This document shows, in pieces, positions 1 to 9,605 of a stretch of 64,000 nt of DNA (the first letter of the stretch is position 1; every line of letters begins with the position of its first letter). Origin of the DNA: Cercospora beticola (lineage: Eukaryota; Ascomycota; Dothideomycetes; Mycosphaerellales; Mycosphaerellaceae); the NCBI RefSeq assembly GCF_033473495.1, contig NC_088939.1, forward strand, positions 2,914,001-2,978,000, given 5' to 3'. Under the pieces are notes generated by a model. The model had not been told where the DNA came from. It ran no database searches and saw only the letters and a program-made list of their open reading frames with translations. Position numbers and translations under genes: made by a program.

Positions 1-698
1 CGCCGGGACATGGTCTCGTCTGTCTGATAAATGCCGTGACGGGGACTATTGCAGCGGAAGCACGGAATATGCAAAAGAAGGACTTACCGGTCGCCGGCAC
101 AAAGACCAAAAATGCGGTTGATCTGACGCGCAGCATCTTCGAGCTTGTCGTTCGCGCTGTTCGGATCGAAAGCGTCTTCTTCCTGGATGCCACCAAATGC
201 CATGCCGCTCTCGCGTTGACTTGCGGTCTTTTGGTCTGCTTTTATGGCGAACACTCGCAGATATTTGACAGCCACGTAGAGACACGGGATCGTCCATGCT
301 CCAAGCACGCCGATAGTGTACCCTTGATACATGGTATTGACCACCTTCTTCCAGTCCTCGTAAACCTGTGCCCAGTCTGCCTCATTCGTCTGGCCGACAT
401 TCTGCAGCTCTTCTGCTGCTAGCAAGGTACCCACGAACTTGTGGTAGGCGGAGAAGATGTCGATCCACGTGTTGATCTCCTTCTTGTCCAAATGCAGCGA
501 CGGATTGTATTGCAGCTTATAGCGTAGGTCAGTCTGCGCGTTTGCAGCAGTTATGCCATTGCGAAAGTGGTACAGTCGTCCCTGGTCGTGCTTGGGCGGG
601 TCAGGCGAGACGCATGTGGCCAAGAGATAGCCGTTGGGGCCTGAGGGATCCTCGTGAGCGAGCACAAAGTCCTCGAAGAGCGTGTCAATGTTGACCAT
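1..698 (-). CDS. CSN12: CSN12/Thp3-partner PCI protein, 5' part only
   Basis: N-terminal part of a CSN12-family protein, a PCI-domain partner of the COP9 signalosome and of Thp3-type mRNA biogenesis complexes (family knowledge). The start at 698 opens MVNIDTLFEDFVLAHEDPSG. Further in, the conserved stretches AWTIPCLYVAVKYLRVFAIK and ARQINRIFGLC are characteristic of this family. The open frame runs to 88, where a GTAAGT donor (82-87 on the minus strand) begins an intron. An acceptor lies near position 25-30, so the rest of the gene, including the PCI/winged-helix domain, is beyond the left edge. About 203 codons are visible. An upstream in-frame Met at 908 is less likely because the region before 698 does not resemble the family. 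Confidence 0.82.
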
Positions 699-960
699 CG
701 CTGCGATTTGCCCGAGAGGCGATGTGCGTTGTGTTTGAGGTTCCCGACATTGGAATGTGCTTGCTTGGAGGTCGAAGTGTCGATCGGCGGTCGGCGAGTC
801 GGGGCTTGGCATCTCGAAATGGAAACCACCCACAAGTTGCGAAAAGCTCGAACTTCTTCTCTGCTGCAGGTTCACGTCGACAAGCACTAACCCAACAGGA
901 ACAGTCACAGTGAGTTTGGCGCCACGAATGTGCGCTTCATGATATGCTAACAGCGTACAG
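699..960. promoter_or_regulatory. divergent promoter CSN12 / eL20
   Basis: A 262-bp gap between the start codons of the CSN12-like gene (minus) and eL20 (plus), so both promoters must lie here. I see no clear consensus elements beyond GC-rich sequence near the eL20 start. Confidence 0.4.
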
Positions 961-1906
961 ATGGGTAAGCACCGTCCGATCTCCTACTCGACCGCGCACG
1001 CGCACCGAGTTTTGAATGGGTGAAAGAGGAGGGAAATATGCAAAGACCTGAGCAGAATTGCAATGCGCCATGCGCACCGGGCCAAATGCTTCCTCTCATC
1101 AGCATCTGCAGTGACACAGGCGCTCAATGCGCTCTCACGCTATGTCAGATTAGTGGAAGCCAGTGGACAGCACGAGCTACGATGGTCGAGACGCATTGGA
1201 CACACCTACATTTTTCTGCTGTCAGACAGCGCTGATATTGTTACCCAACAGTTCAGTCTGCAAGCGCCGGCTACAAGGGCCTGGAGGAGTACCAGGTCAT
1301 TGGCCGCCATCTCCCCAGCGATGCCAACCCAACGCCAAAGCTCTACCGCATGCGTATCTTTGCGCCAAACGAGGTCGTCGCCAAGTCCCGTTTCTGGTAC
1401 TTCCTTGCAAAGCTTCGCAAGATCAAGAAGGCGAACGGTGAGATCGTCAGCTTGAACAAGGTGCGTGAATGGCGGAACTCAGGGACAAGTGAGGAGGGCG
1501 CGTATTAATTTTGGGGCCAGATCCACGAGAAGCACCCTCTGAAGGTCAAGAACTTCGGTATCTGGATCCGCTACGACTCGCGTTCCGGCACACACAACAT
1601 GTACAAGGAGTACCGTGAGATGTCTCGTGTCGACGCTGTCAAGTCGCTCTACCAGGACATGGCTTCCCGCCACCGTGCCCGCTTCAGGACCATCCACGTA
1701 TGTCAAGTGCTCATCCCACGCAGTGCTGTATCTAATACTCGCCACAGATCCTCAAGGTCGTTGAGGTTGAGAAGACCGACGACATCCGCCGCCCATACAT
1801 TAAGCAGCTCACCACCAAGAACCTCAAGTTCCCACTTCCTCACCGCGCACCACCGAAGCGTGGCAAGAAGGTCTTCGCTGCCACTCGCCCAAACACTTTC
1901 TACTAG
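961..1906 (+). CDS. RPL20: 60S ribosomal protein eL20 (L18a)
   Basis: Large-subunit ribosomal protein. Exons: 961-964, 1252-1460, 1521-1697, 1748-1906, giving 182 aa. The first coding exon is only ATGG, followed by a 287-nt intron, a typical layout for ribosomal-protein genes. The second exon reads [19 protein letters not shown], then [16 protein letters not shown]. The third has [20 protein letters not shown] and the last ends RPNTFY. All are near-invariant eL20 motifs. Donors are GTAAGC, GTGCGT and GTATGT; acceptors are CAG, CAG and CAG. The N-terminus ([11 protein letters not shown]) depends on the 4-nt exon and is the least certain part. I looked for a snoRNA in the long first intron and found no C/D box pair. 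Confidence 0.93.
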
Positions 1907-2212
1907 GCGTTTCGCGGATATTGTGCATTTGCTGGGACAGACTGCGACTGCCTGGTTGGGCGGTCTTGTGGCGTTGCTACGCAGGAGTAGCTAGCGTATG
2001 ATCAAAAATATGAGGCTTACCGCCCAATGCACGAACATTGATGACTTCCAACTTTGTCCACTGCCATTCTTTTTCATTTCTCGACTCACGTTGCTTTACT
2101 TGATTATTCCTTGAATGCAGCCTCTTTCTCGCTATGGACTGTGCGATGACTTAATTAATCACGTACGTGCAACACCAGCAATGATCAACGGAAAATTCGA
2201 CATGCGACTAAC
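1907..2212. other. intergenic, 3' ends of two convergent genes
   Basis: A 306-bp gap between the stops of eL20 and the NCS1 permease. It should hold both 3' UTRs; nothing else is visible. Confidence 0.5.
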
Positions 2213-3945
2213 TCAAACATGCACTTCTTTCACAGTGCCATGGCTATGTTTGCCAACCTCTTTCGACTCTGAAGGTCCATCTAGACCATCCAGAAACTCA
2301 GGCAGCGCAACACCTAATCTCGCAGCTTCCTCCGTGCTGAACGTGCCGTAGTAGTCGACATCATCTGCCTCTCGAAGCCCAAGTGGCGGAAAGGCCTTGT
2401 TAAGACAATAATGAACGCTGAAGCTGACCACAAATCCAAGTGGATATGCCAGATAATATAGATTCGTGCACGCTTCCGGTACCACAATGTTCGGATTGAC
2501 AGCGTTTGCGAAGCCGGGCAATAGATACGACCAGCCCGTAATCCAGGCAACGAAACTTCGCCAGTTGATACCATGCCAGAAGTAATAGATTCCATCTTTG
2601 CGGGGATGGTAGAGGTCTGAAAGCTTGACTCGGCGCCTGCGCAGAACCCAATAGTCGCAAATCATGATGCCGACCATGGGCCCGAGAAAGACTGAGTACG
2701 CACTGAGTACGCTGATGAAAGTGCTTGCCGCGCTCAGCAACTTCCATGGACACATGGCAATGCTGAGAACCAATCCAACGTAAGCACCGCGTCTGATGTT
2801 GATGTAAGAAGGGAACAAGCCCGCCATGTCCATTCCAGCCGAGAAGGCATTATCGATGCTGTTGATGGCAAGCTGACAAATGACAAGACCACAGCCTGCG
2901 AAGAAAGCGGCCGCACGCGCACCTGGCGTGTAACTGGTGTCCAATACTTTCTGAATGAGGTTTGGAGGGTTCCTACCAATGTTAGCATACTACTGGCCGC
3001 AACGCAGGAGACATTAAATTACCAGATCGCCTCTCCGTAGACCTGTTGTGATGCCGATGCACTCAGGCATCCCAACGATGGCATGAAGATTCCCAGAACT
3101 ATGATGGAGAGCCACTGTCCCATGACCTGATCACCGGGCCTGCGTGCGAACCTCGAGTAATCCATCTGATTCGTGAGACCAACTGCTATGCCTCCGATGA
3201 CCGTACTGACACCATGGACCATGTCCCAGCCTAGCTCAGAGTCGCTCAAAGCTGCTGCAGGCTGGTCCAATAGTGGCCCACCGCCGCCTGCTTTTGCCAT
3301 GATCCAGATAACCATGGAAATGAGCGTCGTCGCCGTGATCACGTTGAACCATAGTACGACCCATTGTATTCTCTCGGGCTTGATATACAAGATCGGAATC
3401 ATCAACAAGTTGAAAATGACCCAGCCTATGAACTGCTTCGTGTTCATATCAGCAGAGGCAGGGAAGTGGTTGGCCATATTCTGGTAGCTCGGAAATATTG
3501 CTGCGAGGATATTCTGAACGCACAGTCCTCCAGTCCAGCTCTGCACAGAGAACCAGACCAGAGACAGTATGATTCTCTGGACCAGGGCGAGGTAGTGGCC
3601 GTACATGCCCCATATGTAGCGACTGACCACGGGAAAGCCGATGTGCCATTCTGCTCCCACGTAGCCATTTCCAACGGCTACAGCTGCAATGATTACTTTA
3701 CCGATGACAGTGGCGAGGATCGCTTGCCATACTGCCAAACCCGCTGAGACTAAGGATGCGCCGAGTTGCCAGTTCGATAAGGTGAGCTGATTTATTGCCC
3801 AGAAGCTCGCAAATGCCCATGGCGTCCAAGTTCTGCGATGAGGCGGAAGAGGTCGAATGTCCTCATTGATCCAGACATTGGTCACACTTCGAGAGTTGGA
3901 GGGGAGCCTGCAAAATTCGAGGATGTCTTTAAAAGCCATCTTCAT
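2213..3945 (-). CDS. NCS1-family purine/pyrimidine/hydantoin-type permease
   Basis: Plasma-membrane transporter of the nucleobase-cation-symport-1 family (uracil, allantoin, uridine, hydantoin, thiamine permeases). Exons 3945-3023 and 2972-2213 give 560 aa; the intron has a GCTAAC branch and joins W-NPPNLIQ in frame. The N-terminal NEDIRPLPPHRRTW motif, the following WAINQL and NWQLGASLVSAGL helix, the central NQMDYSRFARRP segment, and SIDNAFSAGMDMAGLFPSYI are family landmarks. About 12 hydrophobic segments can be counted. The substrate cannot be read from sequence. The divergent neighbour is a hydantoinase/oxoprolinase-type enzyme, so a cyclic ureide or lactam substrate is a reasonable inference. 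A second in-frame Met sits two codons downstream. Confidence 0.88.
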
Positions 3946-4638
3946 GAACTCAACTGTATGTCATTGAGAAGAGAATGTAGAGACCAAAGCTCGAGGCTTT
4001 GGGAGGGCGCATCGCTGCCATCATGATGTACCAACAGTTGGCTGGCCTGCTAATCGTTCAATGAGAGCATTTTGCTTGCCTGCCCTACCCGCCAGTATCT
4101 TGTTGTGCCAGCAGCTAACCTGGTCGCCACGATAGGCAGACATCGGACGAGGATCGACCGTGCCCAGGGCACTTTAGCCATCCCACAAACTCAGGGTATC
4201 AGTCCATTGTATTGCCGAAGTTCTCGTCAGTGAATAGAAGAGGGGTTGGCCGACGGCGGATGATAAGAGTGAAGTCGGGCAGAGGAGGGTCGTGGAGCTT
4301 GGGCTTGCCGAGCAAGGATGTCGCGCGTATTCTTTGACTCCATCCATCTCATCCCTCAACCTCTCTTACCAAAACAACCCATGACCTGGTTGCATTGGTT
4401 GGTTGCACCGCTGCTGCTACCCATGCGCACTCATGGAGAGCACATGGCCGTCACGCTGGCCGACTGTCTCGTCTCGCCGCGCCATCGCCCGACAGCAGAC
4501 GCGCCGTGGGCCCGTAGGCACAGCTCGCCAAAGAGCTCACAAAGCTCTCAGGTAGTATGGCATCGCGCTTTACTCAATGTTTTCTTAAGGCGTTTGGCGC
4601 CCACTGCCTCGCATAGACTGAGCTAACTTACTGACAAA
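3946..4638. promoter_or_regulatory. divergent promoter: permease / hydantoinase, GATA and CGG-N11-CCG sites
   Basis: The 693-bp shared upstream region of the permease and hydantoinase genes. It holds two HGATAR motifs on the plus strand, CGATAG at 4130-4135 and TGATAAG at 4261-4267, the binding sequence of AreA/NIT2-type nitrogen regulators. It also holds CGG-N11-CCG at 4144-4160, the spacing used by Gal4-type Zn2Cys6 dimers. The motifs are seen directly; their use is inference. Confidence 0.4.
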
Positions 4639-7600
4639 ATGGTTGGCGGCAACGGCAAGAGCGTTCGCATCGGCGTCGACGTTGGAGGTGCTGTACACCA
4701 TTTTATTACCGCGTTGTGATATAGCTGACGTGTCACAGGCACGAACACCGACGCGGTGGCTATCGATCCATCGCAGCAGTATACCCCTACCCGAGGCGTC
4801 CTCGCCCACCATAAGACACCGACCACGCCCGACGTCACTTCTGGAATCGAGAAGGCAGTGAGAAATGTCCTCACTGAATCGGAATTGCCTCCAGAGAGAA
4901 TCGTCAGCGTGACTGTTGGCACCACACACTTCATCAATGCTGTTGTCGAGCAGGATGCACGGCGTTTACGCAGAGTCGCAATAATCCGTATCTCCAAGAG
5001 CTTCTTGAGAGAGGTGCCTCCGTTCTCAGAATTCCCGCCAGGTCTGACCAGCATCATCAAAGGCTATGTTGGGTATGTTGACGGCGGGCTGCATATCGAT
5101 GGGTCCGAAGAGGCGCCGGTAGACGAGCAGCAGGTTGTTGAAAGATGTCGAGAGATAAAGAACCTGGGCTTGAGTGCTGTGGTTGTAGTCGGGACATTTT
5201 CGCCAATTGACGAGCACTTCCGCCAGGAAGACCGAGTGCGAGACATTGTGCTGCAAGAGATGCCGCATGCAGATGTCGTCGCTTCCCATGAGTGCGCGAA
5301 CATTGGTCTCATGGAGCGCGAGAACGCTGCGATCCTCAATGCGGCAATCCTCCGATATGCCAGGCGGACTGTCAAGAGCTTCCGGAGGGCTATGAAAGCG
5401 TTGAAGCTGACTTGCCCGCTCTTCCTCACACAAAACGACGGTACACTCCTCGACTCTGCCTCAGCCGCACAGATACCCATTCGCACCTTCTCATCTGGTG
5501 CGACCAACTCTATGCGCGGTGCTGCATATCTGACTGGCCACGACCTCGCTCAATCGTCAGCGATCGTGGTGGATATTGGAGGTACCACGAGCGATGTGGG
5601 AGTATTGTTGCCGTCCGGATTGCCCCGGCAAGCCTCCGCCTATGTCACAGTCGCTGGTGTGCGCGTGAACTACTCTATGCCTTCTTTACACTCCATCGGC
5701 CTGGGAGGTGGGTCTATCGTCCGAGACGAAAGAGGCAAAGTCTCAGTGGGCCCAGATTCTGTTGGTCATTACTTGTTGCGTGATGCCTTGATCTTCGGAG
5801 GCAGAGTCACAACCGCATCGGACATCGCGGTTGCGGCTGGAAAGGCGCAGATAGGCGATGCTGAGGCTGTGTTGCACCTCGACAAAAGTTTTATCATGCA
5901 AGCTCAGCAAAGGATGAAGACTTTGCTTGAAGCCGCGATCGATGCAGTCAAGACGTCCCCAGAGCCTCTTTCAGTTCTCCTAGTTGGCGGCGGAGCTGTA
6001 CTCGCGCCATCATCGCTCAAGGGCGCATCAGATCTCAAGTTGCCACCTTACCACGATGTCGCGAACGCGGTAGGTGCCGCCATCTCAAAGGTGGGCGGCA
6101 TCGTGGACATTATCCAAAGTGTTGCAGATCAGACACAGAACCAGGCGATTGAGCGCGCTAAGTCGATGGCAAGGCATCGAGCACTGGATGCCGGCGCGAT
6201 TCGGGAGAGTATAGTCATCGCTGAAGTTGAGAGCTACCCTGTCAGCTACGTCGCAAACCAGCTGCGGACAGTAGTCAAAGCTGTTGGAGAGCTCGACATC
6301 GATTCGGAGCCTGCGCTGCTCAATGACCAGGAGGAGGAAGATGAATTCGATGAAAGCGAAGCGCCGAAGAACATCTCTGTAAAGGTAATCGATGAACCTC
6401 CTGTCGATCCTCTATCGTACCGGCCTAGCATTGTCAGGAATATAGAGACTGGTGTACTGGAATGGCAGATTACCGAGACCGACATCAACTTCCTGGCCGA
6501 TGGTTGCTATGTCTTGGGCTGTGCCGGAGGTGGCTCGCCTGCAGCATCTCGGATCCAAATGAGAGACATGCTTCGTGCAGGGCATAGGATGAAAGTCATT
6601 GATCCTTCTTCCCTCAAGTCAGATGCGCACATATACTGGGGCGGACATATGGGATCTCCAGCGACATCCAATGAGCGCCTTCAATCTCTCGAGACTGTCC
6701 ATGCTTTCAACGCGTTGCTTGAGTATCGAGGCGAGAGCACCTTTGACGCCATTATGGGCCTCGAGATCGGGGGTGCAAACGGCCTTGAGCCGTTTCTGGT
6801 TGGCTCTTCTCGCTTTTTCGATCGTCCTGTCATCGATGCAGACTGGATGGGCCGAGCGTATCCCACGTATTGGCAGACAACTCTCGCAGTCCACGCTCCT
6901 GGCGAGCTGGTCCCTTGTGCAATCGACTCTGGAGACGGCAAGACGATCGTCATGACTAAGGCTAGCAACGATGAAATCGTGGATCGAGCACTCCGGGCTT
7001 CGTGCTCAGAGATGGGCTGTAGAGTGGGCATGGCAGCCAAGCCAACCACCGGTGACAAAGTGCAAAAGTACGGCGTTCTGAGAACCGTATCGCTAGCTTG
7101 GCGAATCGGACGCTGCATTGCGCAAGCTGAGGTCACAAATACTCTCTCGACTGTTGCAGAGCAGATCATCGATGAAGTCGGAGGAGAGAGAAGCGGCAAG
7201 ATTCTATTTCGAGGCAAGATCATCGAAGTCGAACGCCGAATATTCAAAGGCCACTCATATGGAAGTATCACCATTGCAGGTCTCTCCGTGGACGAGGAGG
7301 ATGAATCAGCAGACCAGAAGGCCCGGCGTCTGCAAGCTGTGAAGTCGACTGGCACACTCAAGATCCCATTCAAGAACGAAAACATTTGTGCGGAGCACAC
7401 CGACGATGATGGAGCGTCGACCATTGTTGCCTCTGTTCCGGATCTGATATGTGTGCTCGATACGGGCTCTGGAAAGAATCTTGGTGTCCCGGAGTTCAAG
7501 TACGGGTATCGCGTTACGGTCCTTGGTATCACTTGCAGTCCGCGATGGTCTGACACTGAAGCTGGCTTGAAAATTGGTGGTCCCGGTGCGTTTGGATATC

Positions 7601-7674
7601 ATGATATCGAGTACAAGCCGCTGGGCCAGTATGTTGAGCCAAGGAGTGTCATCGAGGAATTCGCACCGCAGTAG
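4639..7674 (+). CDS. hydantoinase/oxoprolinase-DUF917 fusion enzyme
   Basis: Exons 4639-4687 and 4739-7674, 994 aa; the 51-nt intron (donor GTGCTG) rebuilds VDVGGTNTDAVAID, the N-terminal nucleotide-binding motif of the HyuA/oxoprolinase family. The second phosphate motif VVDIGGTTSDVGVL is near residue 292, and GGGSIVRDE and LLVGGGAVLAP follow. From about residue 600 a second domain starts (DGCYVLGCAGGGSPAAS, WGGHMGSP, LEIGGANGLEPF, DADWMGRAYPTYWQT), matching DUF917, the family of S-methyl-thiohydantoin desulfurase-like proteins. An acidic linker (near residues 545-555) separates the halves. The expected reaction is ATP-dependent opening of a five-membered cyclic amide, in the cytosol. The divergent NCS1 permease supports a role in using an imported cyclic ureide as nitrogen source; the exact substrate is unknown. 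Confidence 0.88.
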
Positions 7675-7937
7675 ATCCTGTAAGCTGGAATGTTCTCCAT
7701 GCATGTAGCATTTCGAAGACAATCGATTGCTGAAGGTCTTCGTACTGGCTGGCTATTTTCTGACATTGATGAATGCGCTACGTCAATGCTCATCCATCTC
7801 TGTGGCTGCGAGACGACTTTCGGCTTCACTTCACCGTTCACCATTCACCACAAGAGTAAAGCTTGGCAACGGCCGCACTTCTGCTTCTTAAGTCTTCCAA
7901 GCGCCGTCTGGCGACAATATCACGTCAGACATGCAAG

Positions 7938-8805
7938 ATGTCGCCTACTACTAGATCAAAGGCCAAAGGTTCCGGGCCTCGCCGGAGCGACAGACTGCGC
8001 GCGAAGAGAGCGGAGCTTAACAGCACCACACGCCCAGGCGCGCGACCAACTCTGTCGCACAAAAAGAAGGTCGCGGCCAAGCCGAAGCCAAAGAAGGCCG
8101 CGCCCACGCCGAAGCCAAAGAAAGTCGCGCCCAAGCCGCAGCCAAAGAAGGTCGCGCATCCATCGAAGTCGTATCCTTCCGCCAGTGCTCAATTCGCCCG
8201 CGACCCAGATCCAGTGCCACAAGATGCTACTGGTAATGAGGTATGTGCTGCAATCAACTCTTGATGAAGTTCATGCTGATTTCATCTAGCCGCAGCAGCC
8301 AACGCTACTGACCATTGCCCCCGAATTGCGCAATATGATCTACGAGTACGCTCTTGTAGAATCTCGCACGGTGCAGATCCGAGCAGGTGCTCGCGAGCCC
8401 GGTCTCCTCGCAGTGTGTCGGCAGATTCGTGCAGAAGCCCGTGGCATTTGGTTGTCCATGAACACGTTCAGATTCACAATCCGAGACTGCGACGGCCGTC
8501 AGATCAGTTCCTTCCACCAACATGCAAGCAAGCTCAAGAAGATCAGCTTGAATCTCAGAGGCAACCGAAAGTGGGACAACATCATCACATGGGCACACCT
8601 CGTCTACCAGCACAGAGGATATCGCCTGAAGATTCCCCATCCTGGCTTGCGTACAAAAGTGCCCCGTTCGGAAATGTGGGACATCGTGCATACTGCGACG
8701 TCAATGGCCCATGACCTTTCCCACTTACCATGGCCACGAGTTCAGAAGAACCTTGAGCTGATCAGGATTATGGCTGCTTACCGCGACAAAAGCTGGCTCA
8801 ATTGA
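7938..8805 (+). CDS. 2EXR/F-box-like small protein with Lys/Pro repeat tail
   Basis: Exons 7938-8240 and 8290-8805, 272 aa; the 49-nt intron has donor GTATGT and acceptor CTAG. The C-terminal half carries LTIAPELRNMIYEYAL and PGLLAVCRQIRAEARGIWL, the pattern of a large family of short proteins expanded in Dothideomycetes and often annotated as 2EXR or F-box-like. Their function is unknown. The N-terminal half is basic and low in complexity, with three 27-nt units at 8067-8147 encoding AxPKPKKV-type repeats like a histone-H1 tail, so nuclear or nucleic-acid contact is possible. An in-frame Met at 7863 would add 25 residues; I chose 7938 because MSPTTRSKAKG begins the basic tail. A decayed copy of its 3' end lies downstream at about 9050-9198. 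Confidence 0.7.
8067..8147 (+). repeat. 27-nt tandem repeat, 3 units, inside the 2EXR-like gene
   Basis: Units 8067-8093, 8094-8120 and 8121-8147 each encode nine residues of the form K-x-A-x-x-P-x-P-K. They differ by a few substitutions. A fourth partial unit (AAGGTCGCGC) follows. Confidence 0.8.
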
Positions 8806-9049
8806 GAGCTCTTCAGGTTCTTCCCGCCGGTGCGAGGAGAAGCATAAATCCCAAGCTGCATCAACAAAGAGTTCAATATTATTTCCTAGGCGATGGTCGT
8901 GGCTCACGTCCTAGTTGATGTCCCGGTGGCTAATGCATTCTTTGAGCAGGCTGGGATGTATTGGGACGATACGTTTATCCTGACTGCGTCTCCTTTCTCA
9001 CAATAACGAAAATGCTAGCAAAAGCTTGGCCACAAACTCGATACCAAAA

Positions 9050-9198
9050 AAGAGCTTCCAGTCGATGGAGGACATTGTGTGCGCGCTGCGACTTATATGA
9101 CTCGGCTTCGCGCAACTTCGTCTTGGGCACTCGTGCATGACAACCTCGAGCTGCTCAGGATCGTGGCTGCCCGAAGCAATAGGCGCTGGCTCGACTGA
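9050..9198 (+). pseudogene. decayed 3' copy of the upstream 2EXR-like gene
   Basis: The end of this stretch encodes NLELLRIVAARSNRRWLD followed by a stop, closely matching NLELIRIMAAYRDKSWLN plus stop at the end of the gene at 7938-8805. Slightly upstream, QSMEDIV in another frame resembles SEMWDIV of the same gene, with a TGA and a frameshift between. The rest of the gene is not recognisable. This is best read as an old tandem duplicate that has lost its frame. Confidence 0.6.
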
Positions 9199-9605
9199 GA
9201 ACCCACCTGGCATATGTCCGCCGCTCACCTCCTCCGCTCTCGGTCCATCGCCACATAAGAAGGCCACTGTGTATGCAGCGATGGATCGACAGCGTGAATG
9301 TTTGGGTTTGCATCAATCTGCAAAGCGTAAAATGCTCACAGAGCATGAATGGAGAACTCAGGGCAAATATCCTGGACCACGTATCCCTGCTCATTTTCGC
9401 AAAGCGGGGTTAGTCAGAGATGGCTTCTGAGAGCAAGAGGTAGATTGCGATCGAGGCGAGATTTATACCTTGATTGCCCCTCTTACTCAGGCGGTTATAG
9501 AGTGAGCAGAAAGTTCGCCACAGACTGAACATAGTACGTTGTACTTCCGCCCCCATTTAAATGACTACAACACTCCTTTCTTGTGCGGCAGCCGTGCCAA
9601 TCGAT
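9199..9605. other. intergenic
   Basis: 407 bp between the pseudogene and the stop of the flavoprotein gene. No feature recognised. Confidence 0.4.

Noticed and set aside
965..1251. Possible snoRNA in the long eL20 first intron
   Set aside because: No C box (RTGATGA) paired with a D box (CTGA) at suitable spacing, and no H/ACA pattern found.
6681..7556. 291-codon minus-strand frame inside the hydantoinase gene
   Set aside because: It is antisense to well-conserved DUF917 coding sequence and has no family resemblance.
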